Positions 7,697-15,608 of a stretch of DNA of 42,113 nucleotides are shown piece after piece (the stretch's first letter is position 1; each line of letters starts with the position of its first letter). The notes beneath the pieces were generated by a model. It saw only the letters and a list, made by a program, of their open reading frames with translations, made no database searches and was not told the DNA's origin. The DNA is from Pirellulaceae bacterium (GTDB taxonomy: Bacteria; Planctomycetota; Planctomycetia; Pirellulales; Pirellulaceae). The DNA lies in contig JADHUC010000068.1 of assembly GCA_016784735.1 (NCBI GenBank), forward strand, positions 1 through 42,113, read 5' to 3'. A program made the position numbers and the translations under genes.

Positions 7697-9025
7697 TCAC
7701 TCATGCCGTAACGCTTCGATTGGGTCCATGTTAGCGGCGCGATACGCCGGGTACAGGCCGAAGATGGTGCCGACGGCGACCGAAATGATCAGCGAAGCCA
7801 CGATTGACCAAGGCTCGATGCGCGGTTCCAGCTTCAGGATCGTGTCCGGCAAAGCAGCCATTGTCTCAGGCAACAGCCGCAGCGCCAACTCCCGCACACC
7901 GCTGACGGTCGGCCCGCAGAGAAAACCGATCCCGACACCCAATGCCCCACCGACGCTGGTCAACACAATCGATTCGACCAAGAATTGCCAAATGATGTGT
8001 CTCCGTTTCGCCCCCAGCGCTCGGCGGATGCCGATTTCACGCGTGCGTTCGGTGACCGTGGCCAGCATGATGTTCATGATGCCGATGCCGCCCACGACCA
8101 GTGAAATACCGGCAATCAACACGAGCAATACATTGAACATCATCTGCAGCAGCTTGGCCTGGCGCAACAATTCCTTGGGGACGACAACGCTGAAATCCTT
8201 GGTCTTGTGATACTTCTCCAGTAGCGTACGGACGATGTCAGCCGTCTCCTCGACATGGGCCAGGTCGTGAACGCTCAGTGTGATTTGATTCAGCTCGACT
8301 ATTTCCGCTTCGCGGCTGCCGGCGGAGCGCGAAAAAAGCATGTCGCCGATGCGGGCCTTCAACGTTCGCAGCGGGATGTAGACGTCGTAGTTGAAGTCCT
8401 GGGAATCCAGGCTGCCGCCGATCGCAGCCGTCGGGTCACGCGCGGCCGTCTGGCCGACAATCACGTAGAAGTCGGTGTCGACCTGCACCGTCCGCCCGAT
8501 CGGGTTTTCGTAGGGAAACAGGGCTTTTGCCGTACCGTCTGCGATCACGCACACGTTTTGCGGCGGCTTCCCGTCCGTGTCTTGCAGAAACCGGCCGCGG
8601 TTGATCGAGAGGTGATTGAGGTCGAAATAGTCGGATGTGCAGCCGACCAGCCGCCCTTCGGAGATCCACTGGTCGCGGCGAAACTCCTTGCGCATCTCGC
8701 GCATCGGCACCGCATTTTCGATAACCGGAATATTGGAGACGATGCGTTTGTAGTCGTCTCGCAACAGCCCGTATGTGATCACGAAACTACTCTGGCTGCT
8801 GCTGCCTTCCTGGGGCGGCTTGACACTGAGCACGATGATGTTTTTCGCCCCCAGGTCCTTGATTTGCTGCTGGGCCTGGTAACTGACACCCTGGCCCATG
8901 GCCACCAACCAGATAACGGCCGTAATGCCGATCAGGATGCCCAACACCGCTAAGCCGGAACGCAGCTTGTGAAGCAGCAGGCTGTAGACGCCCAGTCGAA
9001 TTGTAATCAGGATTTGGTCGAACAC
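7697..9025 (-). CDS. MacB/FtsX-type ABC transporter permease
   Basis: 442 residues, four transmembrane helices in the MacB order. One helix is at the N-terminus (LRSGLAVLGILIGITAVIWLVAM, about residues 21-43). A long periplasmic domain follows (about 50-290). Three helices lie near the C-terminus (around LLVLIAGISLVVGGIGIMNIML, IVLTSVGGALGVGIGFLCG and SIVASLIISVAVGTIFGLYPAYRAA). The family signatures VTERTREIGIRRALGAKRRHI and YPAYRAANMDPIEALRHE are both present. It should form the inner-membrane part of a tripartite export system with the adaptor upstream (9231-11180) and the ATPase downstream. The substrate is unknown. Confidence 0.95.
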   Translation of the reverse strand: MFDQILITIRLGVYSLLLHKLRSGLAVLGILIGITAVIWLVAMGQGVSYQAQQQIKDLGAKNIIVLSVKPPQEGSSSQSSFVITYGLLRDDYKRIVSNIPVIENAVPMREMRKEFRRDQWISEGRLVGCTSDYFDLNHLSINRGRFLQDTDGKPPQNVCVIADGTAKALFPYENPIGRTVQVDTDFYVIVGQTAARDPTAAIGGSLDSQDFNYDVYIPLRTLKARIGDMLFSRSAGSREAEIVELNQITLSVHDLAHVEETADIVRTLLEKYHKTKDFSVVVPKELLRQAKLLQMMFNVLLVLIAGISLVVGGIGIMNIMLATVTERTREIGIRRALGAKRRHIIWQFLVESIVLTSVGGALGVGIGFLCGPTVSGVRELALRLLPETMAALPDTILKLEPRIEPWSIVASLIISVAVGTIFGLYPAYRAANMDPIEALRHE

Positions 9026-9071
9026 GGTCTATTCTGACGTGTTTGTTCTCGTGCAGTTCTCGTACACTTCT

Positions 9072-9188
9072 CGTTCCCAAGCTCCCGCTTGGGAACGCAT
9101 TTTCTCCGAAGCTCTGCTTCGTGCCCACCGCTCGCACGCCGAGCAAAGCTTAGCAAACGCTGCGTTCCCAAGCCGGAGCTTGGGAACG
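9072..9188. repeat. composite palindromic repeat with CGTTCCCAAGC hairpins
   Basis: Three hairpins in a row: CGTTCCCAAGC/GCTTGGGAACG at 9072-9097, CGAAGCTCTGCTTCG at 9107-9121, and CGTTCCCAAGC/GCTTGGGAACG at 9163-9188. The same two submotifs recur at 40993-41092. It fills most of the 205 bp between the adaptor and permease genes, so it lies in the middle of an operon. Confidence 0.92.
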
Positions 9189-9230
9189 AGGATCGAGTCC
9201 GCGTCGTGGTGTGGCGCCGGCAAATCCGAC

Positions 9231-11180
9231 TCAAGAGCCACCCCTGCCGCCAGAATCACCTCGGCCGCGTCCACCCCTGCCGCCACGAGAGCTTCGCATC
9301 CTCGCCTGAAACTCATCGAGGGAGATCTCGCCGTCGCCGTTGGTGTCGATCTCGCTTAATCCTTCCGCCATCGGACCGGAAATTTCGTCGCCCGACAACT
9401 TGCCGTCCCCGTCCGCGTCCCGGCTGTTGAATATGTCCACGGGGTTGAACCCTCCGCGGCCAGAGCCGCCACCTCGCCCGCCATCCGGTCCGGCACCTGG
9501 TCCACCGCGCCGACCACTCGGTCGGTCGCCGCCGGCGCCGGGCCCTGGCGACGGCGGGCCTCCGCCAGCCGGTGTGTCCAGGTTCGCTGGTGCTTCCCCA
9601 AACTTCTCTTTTGCGTCCGTTGGCTCAGCTCCGGCGGCATCATCTTCGCCCGATCGCGCATCGGCGACGACCGCGCGGGGATTGAGGACGACTTCCTCGC
9701 CCTCGAGCACGCCGTCCTTCACTTCAACGAATTGGTCGTTACTGTGCCCCAATACCAACGGGCGACGCTCGACCTTTTCCTGGGTCTTGACCCAACAATA
9801 AAATGCGCCGCGCTGCTCGACAACGACCGCCACGGGCAATGCAATCGCGTCTTTCAAGTCGGCTACGAGAATCTCCACTTCGGCCGTCATTCCCGGCTTC
9901 AGACCTTTGGGTTCCCCGTCGATGCGCACGACGGTGGCGTACTCTTTTACGCTGGCCTGGAAGAAGCTGGTGGATTCGGGCTGGCTGGCGACGGATGTCA
10001 CCGTGCCCTGCAAGTCGCGCTCGAGAATGCGGATGGAAGCGCGCATGACATTGGGCTGCATCTGCTCCACCTTGGATTCGTGCACGTTGACCTTGACCTG
10101 CATCTTCTTCAAGTCGGGCAGGCGAATGATCGTCTGGCGTTCGCGGACAATCGCTCCCTCTTCGATGGTCACGGCTTGGCTGCCGCGAAAACGACTGCCC
10201 ATTTCGTTGGCGTAAACGACCATACCTTCCTGCGGCGCGGTGATCACGCACTGGTCGAGCTGCTCTTCCAGGCGTTTCAGCCGCGTTTCCTCCAGCGCAA
10301 ACGCGGCCTTCTCGGACTCCATTCTGGCTTTCGCCGTTTCGACGTTGCTCTTCAGATCTTCCATCATCTTTGCCTTGGTGTACTTGGTCAGCACGTCTCT
10401 GGCCGTTTCCGCCGAATCCAGCTCCAACTGCGCACGCTGCACCGCGAACTGCTGGCTTTCCAAGTCCAGTGAACTGATGTAGCCTTTGCGAAACATCCGC
10501 TGCGAGTACTCCAGCGTATTCTGAGCGCTGCGCTGGTTTTCCAACGCAATGGTGATCTGGGCGTCTGCGTCTTGGAGTTCCTTGACAAAAATGCCCTCCA
10601 AATACTCATCCACCGAAATCTTCGCGACTTGGTAGTCCTTGTCGGCCTGCACCATGGCGGAACGCGCTTTTTCGTAGGTTATCTTCTGCTGGTTGATCTG
10701 ATCCTCCAGTTGCGCCGAGTCCAACCGAACCAGCTCGTCGTCTTCGTTCACCGTCGCACCATCTTCGATGATCCACAGAATCGAGCTGCCGCCGGCGACC
10801 TGGCACTTGAGATCCACATTGCTGGCGCTTTCCACATTGCCGTCTTCGGTAATGGATATCAGCAGGTCAGTGCGCTGGACCGTGTGAGTCATCATCGAAG
10901 TGCCCGGATCATCGCCCATGTGATTCAGCGCTCGCCAGCCGGCATACCCTGCGCCTCCTACGATGGCGACGAGCACGACCAGCAAGATGAGCACGCGAAT
11001 CCAGCGCCCCGATCCGCCGGACGAAGTATCTTGCTGCGAGAAAGTCAGGCCACCGGACCTGACACCGTCGTCTGCCATGATCTCATGATCGGCGGCCTCC
11101 GTCGCTGGAGATTGTACCGCCGCGACGATGCGTCTTGCGCGATCGGCGGCTGCCTGTTGTTCTGGATTTGTGGCCGACAT
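9231..11180 (-). CDS. HlyD/MacA-like periplasmic adaptor with two C-terminal EF-hands
   Basis: 649 residues from ATG 11180 (GGGGA 8 bases upstream); an in-frame ATG at 11195 is also possible and the frame is open to 11240. Order of parts: cytoplasmic N-terminus; one transmembrane helix (WIRVLILLVVLVAIVGGAGYAGW, about residues 61-85); a lipoyl/barrel segment (TVQRTDLLISITEDGNVESA); a long coiled-coil hairpin (about 140-300); the returning lipoyl half (QCVITAPQEGMVVYANE); a beta-barrel (GMTAEVEILVADLKDAIALPVAVV); and a Pro/Gly-rich linker. Two canonical EF-hand loops follow, DADGDGKLSGDE (588-599) and DTNGDGEISLDE (612-623), then a Gly/Arg tail. The EF-hands are not part of ordinary MacA proteins and suggest calcium binding outside the inner membrane. 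First gene of the export operon. Confidence 0.93.
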   Translation of the reverse strand: MSATNPEQQAAADRARRIVAAVQSPATEAADHEIMADDGVRSGGLTFSQQDTSSGGSGRWIRVLILLVVLVAIVGGAGYAGWRALNHMGDDPGTSMMTHTVQRTDLLISITEDGNVESASNVDLKCQVAGGSSILWIIEDGATVNEDDELVRLDSAQLEDQINQQKITYEKARSAMVQADKDYQVAKISVDEYLEGIFVKELQDADAQITIALENQRSAQNTLEYSQRMFRKGYISSLDLESQQFAVQRAQLELDSAETARDVLTKYTKAKMMEDLKSNVETAKARMESEKAAFALEETRLKRLEEQLDQCVITAPQEGMVVYANEMGSRFRGSQAVTIEEGAIVRERQTIIRLPDLKKMQVKVNVHESKVEQMQPNVMRASIRILERDLQGTVTSVASQPESTSFFQASVKEYATVVRIDGEPKGLKPGMTAEVEILVADLKDAIALPVAVVVEQRGAFYCWVKTQEKVERRPLVLGHSNDQFVEVKDGVLEGEEVVLNPRAVVADARSGEDDAAGAEPTDAKEKFGEAPANLDTPAGGGPPSPGPGAGGDRPSGRRGGPGAGPDGGRGGGSGRGGFNPVDIFNSRDADGDGKLSGDEISGPMAEGLSEIDTNGDGEISLDEFQARMRSSRGGRGGRGRGDSGGRGGS

Positions 11181-11963
11181 TGCGTGTTTCCCCATTATCT
11201 GTCCAATAGCCCCAAGCCACGTGCGTCGGGACTGCACCACCGTCCGGACTTCGGTGCGTCTTGGCGGTTGCCGGCAAACGGCTGTCGCGCCGGTAACCAG
11301 ATCTCATTTTAGCATCAACCGCCTAGCACAAATGGCCCTTTCTTGGTAGTGCGTAAATTTAGTTTGATTTCCCAGTCAACCCTTATCGTTGCCACAGACA
11401 CCTAAGGTAACAAGAGAACGGAGCGATCGAGAAAAGCGGTCGACCATTACTGTCCGACGCCAAGTGGATACAAGAAGTCGCCGAACGAGCAGTGGCCGAC
11501 CACATTGATTTTTCGCTGGGATTACGTCAGGGCACTGGGATCGCGAATAGAACCACATTCTCCATTTCCCCAGCGATGGACATCGTTTAACCGCAAGCCG
11601 GAGGCGTGCGCTGAGGGACGCGCGCACGCCTCCGGCTTGCGGTTTCATCTGCGATTTGCCACCAACCAATGGTGTAAACGCGGAGAGCGAGGCCCGATAC
11701 ACCGGTCAAACGCATTTTTCCGGGAGATTGTGCATTTTCCAGGCTCATGCAACGCAACGTTCCACCAGAATTCCCTTGGGCCGCGTCGGCGCGTTAGAAT
11801 GGGTTGAACCGCCGCGGACTCTCCCCCTGCCTGTGCGGAACGCCGTAGCCTCGAATGCCGCTGCAGCGGATGGGGAGGCAATGCCGCGTTACGGGGTGTC
11901 GCGGTCGTCATTTATGTTGTGTACTGGTGGACCGTATTTCCGTTTAGCACTGGTGGTTTGTTG
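11181..11963. other. divergent intergenic region, 783 bp, with one palindromic repeat
   Basis: Separates the leftward export operon from the rightward sigma-kinase pair, so it should hold both promoters. The only structured part I see is the inverted repeat at 11584-11644, listed separately. Open frames across it contain translated repeat and have no ribosome sites, so none is called. Confidence 0.55.
11584..11644. repeat. palindromic repeat, type CGTTTAACCGCAAGCCGG, intergenic copy
   Basis: A 23-bp perfect inverted repeat (11589-11611 and 11622-11644), with the left end extending to CGTTTAACC at 11584. The same element with a 29-bp perfect arm lies inside a kinase reading frame at 20128-20191, and a decayed left half lies at 40954-40976. 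Confidence 0.93.
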
Positions 11964-12608
11964 ATGCTCGACGACGCAGAGAATGTGGACCAGCTTGATT
12001 CCCGGTTGAGAGACGGGGACGAGAAGGCGCTGGCGGAGCTTTTCACGCTGCACCGCGAGCGGCTGAGGCGGATGGTCGAGTTTCGGATGGACCGCCGACT
12101 GCAGGGGCGCGTTGATGCTTCGGATATTGTCCAAGAGGCGTACATCGACGCGGCGCAGCGGGTGCGCCATTATGCAAAAAAACCGGAGATGTCGTTTTTC
12201 GTCTGGCTGCGGCAGATAACGACGCAACGGCTGATCGATGTTCATCGTCGTCATCTGGACGCAAAGATGAGGGATGCTCGGCAGGAGGTGTCCATTCACC
12301 GCGGCGACTTGGCCGCTACCACGTCCGCCTCGATTGCCGCCGAGTTGATCGGACAGTTTGCGTCGCCCAGCCAATTGGTAATGCGGGCCGAATTGCTCGA
12401 TCGACTAGAGGGTGCATTGGAGGGCATGGATCCGATAGACCGCGAGGTGCTGGCCCTGCGGCATTTTGAAGAGTTGACCAACAACGAAGTTGCCCAAGTG
12501 CTGGACATCACGAAGTCCGCAGCGAGCAATCGTTACGTACGCGCACTTGGACGTTTGAAATCGGTATTGGAGAGAGTTCCGGGATTCTCTGATGAAGAAA
12601 GTGAATAG
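11964..12608 (+). CDS. planctomycete-type ECF sigma factor, partner of the first kinase
   Basis: 214 residues from ATG 11964 (GGTGG upstream); the frame is open to a GTG at 11919. Region 2 is LFTLHRERLRRMVEFRMDRRLQGRVDASDIVQEAYIDAAQRV, a form typical of the Rhodopirellula sigma-70 group. A spacer contains SFFVWLRQITTQRLIDVHRRHLDAKMRDARQEVS. Region 4 is MDPIDREVLALRHFEELTNNEVAQVLDITKSAASNRYVRALGRLK. It is followed after 111 bases by a Ser/Thr kinase gene on the same strand, the usual arrangement for this class, in which phosphorylation by the kinase rather than an anti-sigma factor is thought to control the sigma factor. It is a paralog of the gene at 18755. Confidence 0.93.
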   Translation: MLDDAENVDQLDSRLRDGDEKALAELFTLHRERLRRMVEFRMDRRLQGRVDASDIVQEAYIDAAQRVRHYAKKPEMSFFVWLRQITTQRLIDVHRRHLDAKMRDARQEVSIHRGDLAATTSASIAAELIGQFASPSQLVMRAELLDRLEGALEGMDPIDREVLALRHFEELTNNEVAQVLDITKSAASNRYVRALGRLKSVLERVPGFSDEESE

Positions 12609-12642
12609 AAAAATCGTCTGCGAGTGTCATTCCTTGCATGTT

Positions 12643-12700
12643 GTGGGGCACGTTTCCAACGTGCCAGTTGGGTTGCAGGCACGTTAGAAACGTGCCCCAC
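12643..12700. repeat. nested palindromic repeat, second copy of the GTGGGGCACGTT type
   Basis: Arms 12643-12665 and 12678-12700; one arm has a C where the other copy at 4066 has T. It sits between sigma factor and kinase genes and ends 19 bases before the kinase ATG. It may form a strong hairpin in the joint message. Confidence 0.92.
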
Positions 12701-12719
12701 GTTGGGAGAGAGGACTGTC

Positions 12720-15608
12720 ATGGTGGACTCGACTGAACAGCGCAATCCGATCGAGATCTTGGCCGAGGAATTCGTCGCGCGCCGCCGGCAGGGCGAACAA
12801 CCCACGGTCGCCGAGTATGCGGATACTCACCCCGAATTGGCCGATAAGATCCGCGAGCTGTTTCCCACGATTGTGGCGATGGAGCGACTGAAGAAACGGA
12901 AGGTGCTCTCGGGCGATCGCCCCGTCCAATTGCATGTGGACAAGCTTGAACAATTGGGCGATTATCGCATCCTGCGCGAAATCGGCCGCGGCGGCATGGG
13001 GATCGTCTACGAGGCCGAACAGCAGTCGCTCGGACGACGCGTTGCGGTCAAAGTTTTTGCTCAGCAAGTTCTGCCCGACTCAAGACACCTGCAGCGGTTC
13101 CAGCGCGAAGCGCGTACCGCCGCGGGTCTCCATCACACCAACATCGTCCCGGTGTTTGGTGTTGGCGAGCAGGACGGGCTTCACTACTACGTTATGCAGG
13201 TCATTCACGGAATCAGCCTGGACGAAGTAGTCACCGCACTAAGAAAACCGAATGCGGATGGTGCCGCCGCGGCACCATCCGCAGGCGGAGACACGCCAGG
13301 CTGTACGGCCACGGAGGTGGCGCGTGCTCTGCTGAACGACCACTTCGCCGCCCAGAATTCGTCTCCCACCGCGGGCGACTCTGACGCAGCGACGAGCTCC
13401 CAACCAGAAACACCAGCCCGAAACGCAAGCGACGGGGGCCCTCGCCCGAGCGACGCACTAGCACAACCTGACCGGCCCAGCAGTCGCAACTACTGGCACA
13501 GCGTCGCACGCATCGGGATCCAAGCTGCGGACGCCCTCAGCTACGCTCACGCCCAAGGCACCTATCATCGAGACATCAAACCAAGCAATCTTCTACTGGA
13601 TGCCAAAGGCACTGTATGGGTAACCGATTTCGGACTGGCTAAAGGGGTCGCTCAGGACAACGTGAGCCAGACCGGGGATATTGTCGGTACGCTCCGTTAC
13701 ATGCCACCGGAACAGCTCCGCGGCGATTGTGACGCGCGGAGCGATATCTGCAGCTTGGGGCTCACCTTGTACGAGCTTCTCACTCTGCGAGCGGCGTTTG
13801 ACGATGCCGACCCGCAACGGCTGATCCGTCGCATTACGCAAGGCGGCCCCACGTCCCCGCGAAAGCTGCGGTCGGACATTCCGCGCGACTTGGAAACAAT
13901 CGTCGTGAAAGCCGTCTCACCCGATCCTAACCACCGGTATCAGACGGCGGAAGAGTTGGCCGACGACTTGCGGCGCTATACCGAAGATAGGCCGATTCGT
14001 GCACGCCAAGTTAGTGTGGCCGAGCGGCTGTGGCGTTGGAGTCGGCGCAACCCGGCCGTGGCCTCTCTGAGCGCGGTCCTGCTGATTGTGGTCCTCGCGG
14101 CGTTTGGTGCGATAAGCTGGAAATGGCAGGAAACGGAAACTGAAAAACTCCGCGCCCAGGCAGAGAGCCTTCGCGCCCAGGCCGAGAACGCCCGCGCCGA
14201 GATGAACTTGTCGCTCGCGCTTGACTCGATGGACCAGTTCCTTGCCAGGTTCACGTCCACATGGATGGCCCATCCGACGGAGCCTCCGGAAGAGGAAGGA
14301 GAGACGGAAATCGAGTTCCACGCAGCGGTCTCCGAGAGCACCGCGACGATCCTCCAAGACGCGTTGGAATTCTACGACCAATTCGCCGAACAAAACGCCA
14401 GCAACCCTCGGCTCCGTCGTGATACGGCTACAGCTTATCGTCGGGTGGGCGAGATTCACCAACGCCTCGCCCAGTACGAAAAAGCCGAACAGGCTTATCG
14501 CCGGGCCGTGGAGATCCTACAGGAACAGGCCAGCGAATTCCCGGACGACGCGACTTTAGCAAAAGACATTGCGGCAACGCTCAACGACCTCGGTCTTGCC
14601 TCTCAAACGGTGGGCCAACGTGATGAGGCCAAGCGTTGTTTCGACCAGGCACGACAGATCCTGTCTGCTCAGCTTTCGCGTTCGCCTGATTCACCCGACT
14701 GCCGCCACGAATTGGCCCGCACGCATAACAACCTGGCCACCATGCTGTGGAGAATGCGCGATCGAGAAGAGGCAACAGAGAACCACCGCCGCGCTCTGGA
14801 GCTCCTGAATGGGCTGGTCGAACAGCATCCAGACAATCCGGTTTATCGACACGCCCTAGCGGTTGCTTATCGCAGCTATTCTCCCTTCAGAGGGTTTCGA
14901 ACACCGGCTGGTGAAACGGCACAGTTTCGCGCCCAGGCGATCTCGCTACTTGAGGATCTCGTCCGGGATTTCCCTAACGTCCCGGACTATCAATGCGAAC
15001 TGAGTGAGATGCTCGCAATGACAGGCAACCGGTTTGGCAACGAAGAGAATCCCGACGAAGTGGAGCCCCAGTTGCGGCGGGCGGTCGATCTGGCCGGGCG
15101 ACTCAAGGAACAATACCCAACGATTCCTCGCTACCGCGCCGCCTTTGGCCGCGCATCGCAACGACTCGGGACGCTCCTGCGCGAAACGGATCGTCCCGTA
15201 GAGGCCGAACCGTATCATCGTGATGCCGTGGACTTGCACGAGGCCTTGGCCAGCGAGTTTCCTTCGATTGGGACGTATCAATTCTATTTGAACATGGCCT
15301 ACGATGCTCACGCTAAGACTTTGCGTGACCTGGGCCGATTGTCCGAACTGCTTGACGCGCAGAAGAAAGTCATCGCCCGCCAAGAAGCCTACTTTGAATC
15401 TAAACCCGATATGGGCTTCGCACAGGGCATGCTAGTCCGGCGTTATGAAAGCCTGGCCGAGACGCTGAATTTGCTCGGCGAAGATGAAGAAGCCGAGCAG
15501 GCGTCACAGAAGGCAAAGCAGCTACGCGACGAACTGCGGGCAAAGTACCCAGAGTCTCGCAAGCGAAAGTATCGACACCATCGCTCACCGGCGTCCAAGG
15601 AATCGTAA
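12720..15608 (+). CDS. membrane Ser/Thr protein kinase with TPR-like C-terminal half
   Basis: 962 residues from ATG 12720 (GAGAGG at 6 bases); the longer frame from 12624 only translates the repeat. N-terminal segment (residues 1-55) of the planctomycete sigma-kinase type: DPIEILAEEFVARRRQGE-type helix plus ELFPTI. Kinase domain: Gly loop GRGGMG (89-94), Lys111 in VAVKV, HRDIKPSN (283-290), DFG (303-305), PPEQ activation end, DxxSLGLTLYELLT. All catalytic residues are present. An insert of about 80 residues (175-257) lies between helices D and E and contains palindromic DNA. One transmembrane helix (446-467) precedes a short coiled coil and a long TPR-like region (YRRVGEIHQRLAQYEKAEQAYRRAVEIL and similar) outside the membrane. 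The last 24 bases overlap the convergent TolC-like gene. Confidence 0.94.
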   Translation: MVDSTEQRNPIEILAEEFVARRRQGEQPTVAEYADTHPELADKIRELFPTIVAMERLKKRKVLSGDRPVQLHVDKLEQLGDYRILREIGRGGMGIVYEAEQQSLGRRVAVKVFAQQVLPDSRHLQRFQREARTAAGLHHTNIVPVFGVGEQDGLHYYVMQVIHGISLDEVVTALRKPNADGAAAAPSAGGDTPGCTATEVARALLNDHFAAQNSSPTAGDSDAATSSQPETPARNASDGGPRPSDALAQPDRPSSRNYWHSVARIGIQAADALSYAHAQGTYHRDIKPSNLLLDAKGTVWVTDFGLAKGVAQDNVSQTGDIVGTLRYMPPEQLRGDCDARSDICSLGLTLYELLTLRAAFDDADPQRLIRRITQGGPTSPRKLRSDIPRDLETIVVKAVSPDPNHRYQTAEELADDLRRYTEDRPIRARQVSVAERLWRWSRRNPAVASLSAVLLIVVLAAFGAISWKWQETETEKLRAQAESLRAQAENARAEMNLSLALDSMDQFLARFTSTWMAHPTEPPEEEGETEIEFHAAVSESTATILQDALEFYDQFAEQNASNPRLRRDTATAYRRVGEIHQRLAQYEKAEQAYRRAVEILQEQASEFPDDATLAKDIAATLNDLGLASQTVGQRDEAKRCFDQARQILSAQLSRSPDSPDCRHELARTHNNLATMLWRMRDREEATENHRRALELLNGLVEQHPDNPVYRHALAVAYRSYSPFRGFRTPAGETAQFRAQAISLLEDLVRDFPNVPDYQCELSEMLAMTGNRFGNEENPDEVEPQLRRAVDLAGRLKEQYPTIPRYRAAFGRASQRLGTLLRETDRPVEAEPYHRDAVDLHEALASEFPSIGTYQFYLNMAYDAHAKTLRDLGRLSELLDAQKKVIARQEAYFESKPDMGFAQGMLVRRYESLAETLNLLGEDEEAEQASQKAKQLRDELRAKYPESRKRKYRHHRSPASKES
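13254..13282. repeat. palindrome inside the first kinase gene
   Basis: GCGGATGGTGCC (13254-13265) and GGCACCATCCGC (13271-13282), 12-bp perfect arms and a 5-nt loop, translated in frame as the NADGAAAAPSAG part of the insert between kinase helices D and E. Confidence 0.88.
13415..13450. repeat. diverged half of an AGCCCGAAGCG-type repeat inside the first kinase gene
   Basis: AGCCCGAAACGCAAGCGA at 13415-13432 resembles the left arm of the intergenic element at 2044 (AGCCCGAAGCGCGAGCGA), followed by a CCCTCGC stretch that could be the decayed right arm. Translated as part of ARNASDGGPRPSDA. Confidence 0.5.

Noticed and set aside
11376..11702. 108-codon minus-strand frame in the divergent region
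   Set aside because: It includes the palindrome at 11584-11644, has no ribosome site and no recognisable protein features.
12624..12719. Longer N-terminus of the first kinase
   Set aside because: Residues are translated repeat DNA; the ATG at 12720 aligns with the start of the second kinase (MIDST versus MVDST).
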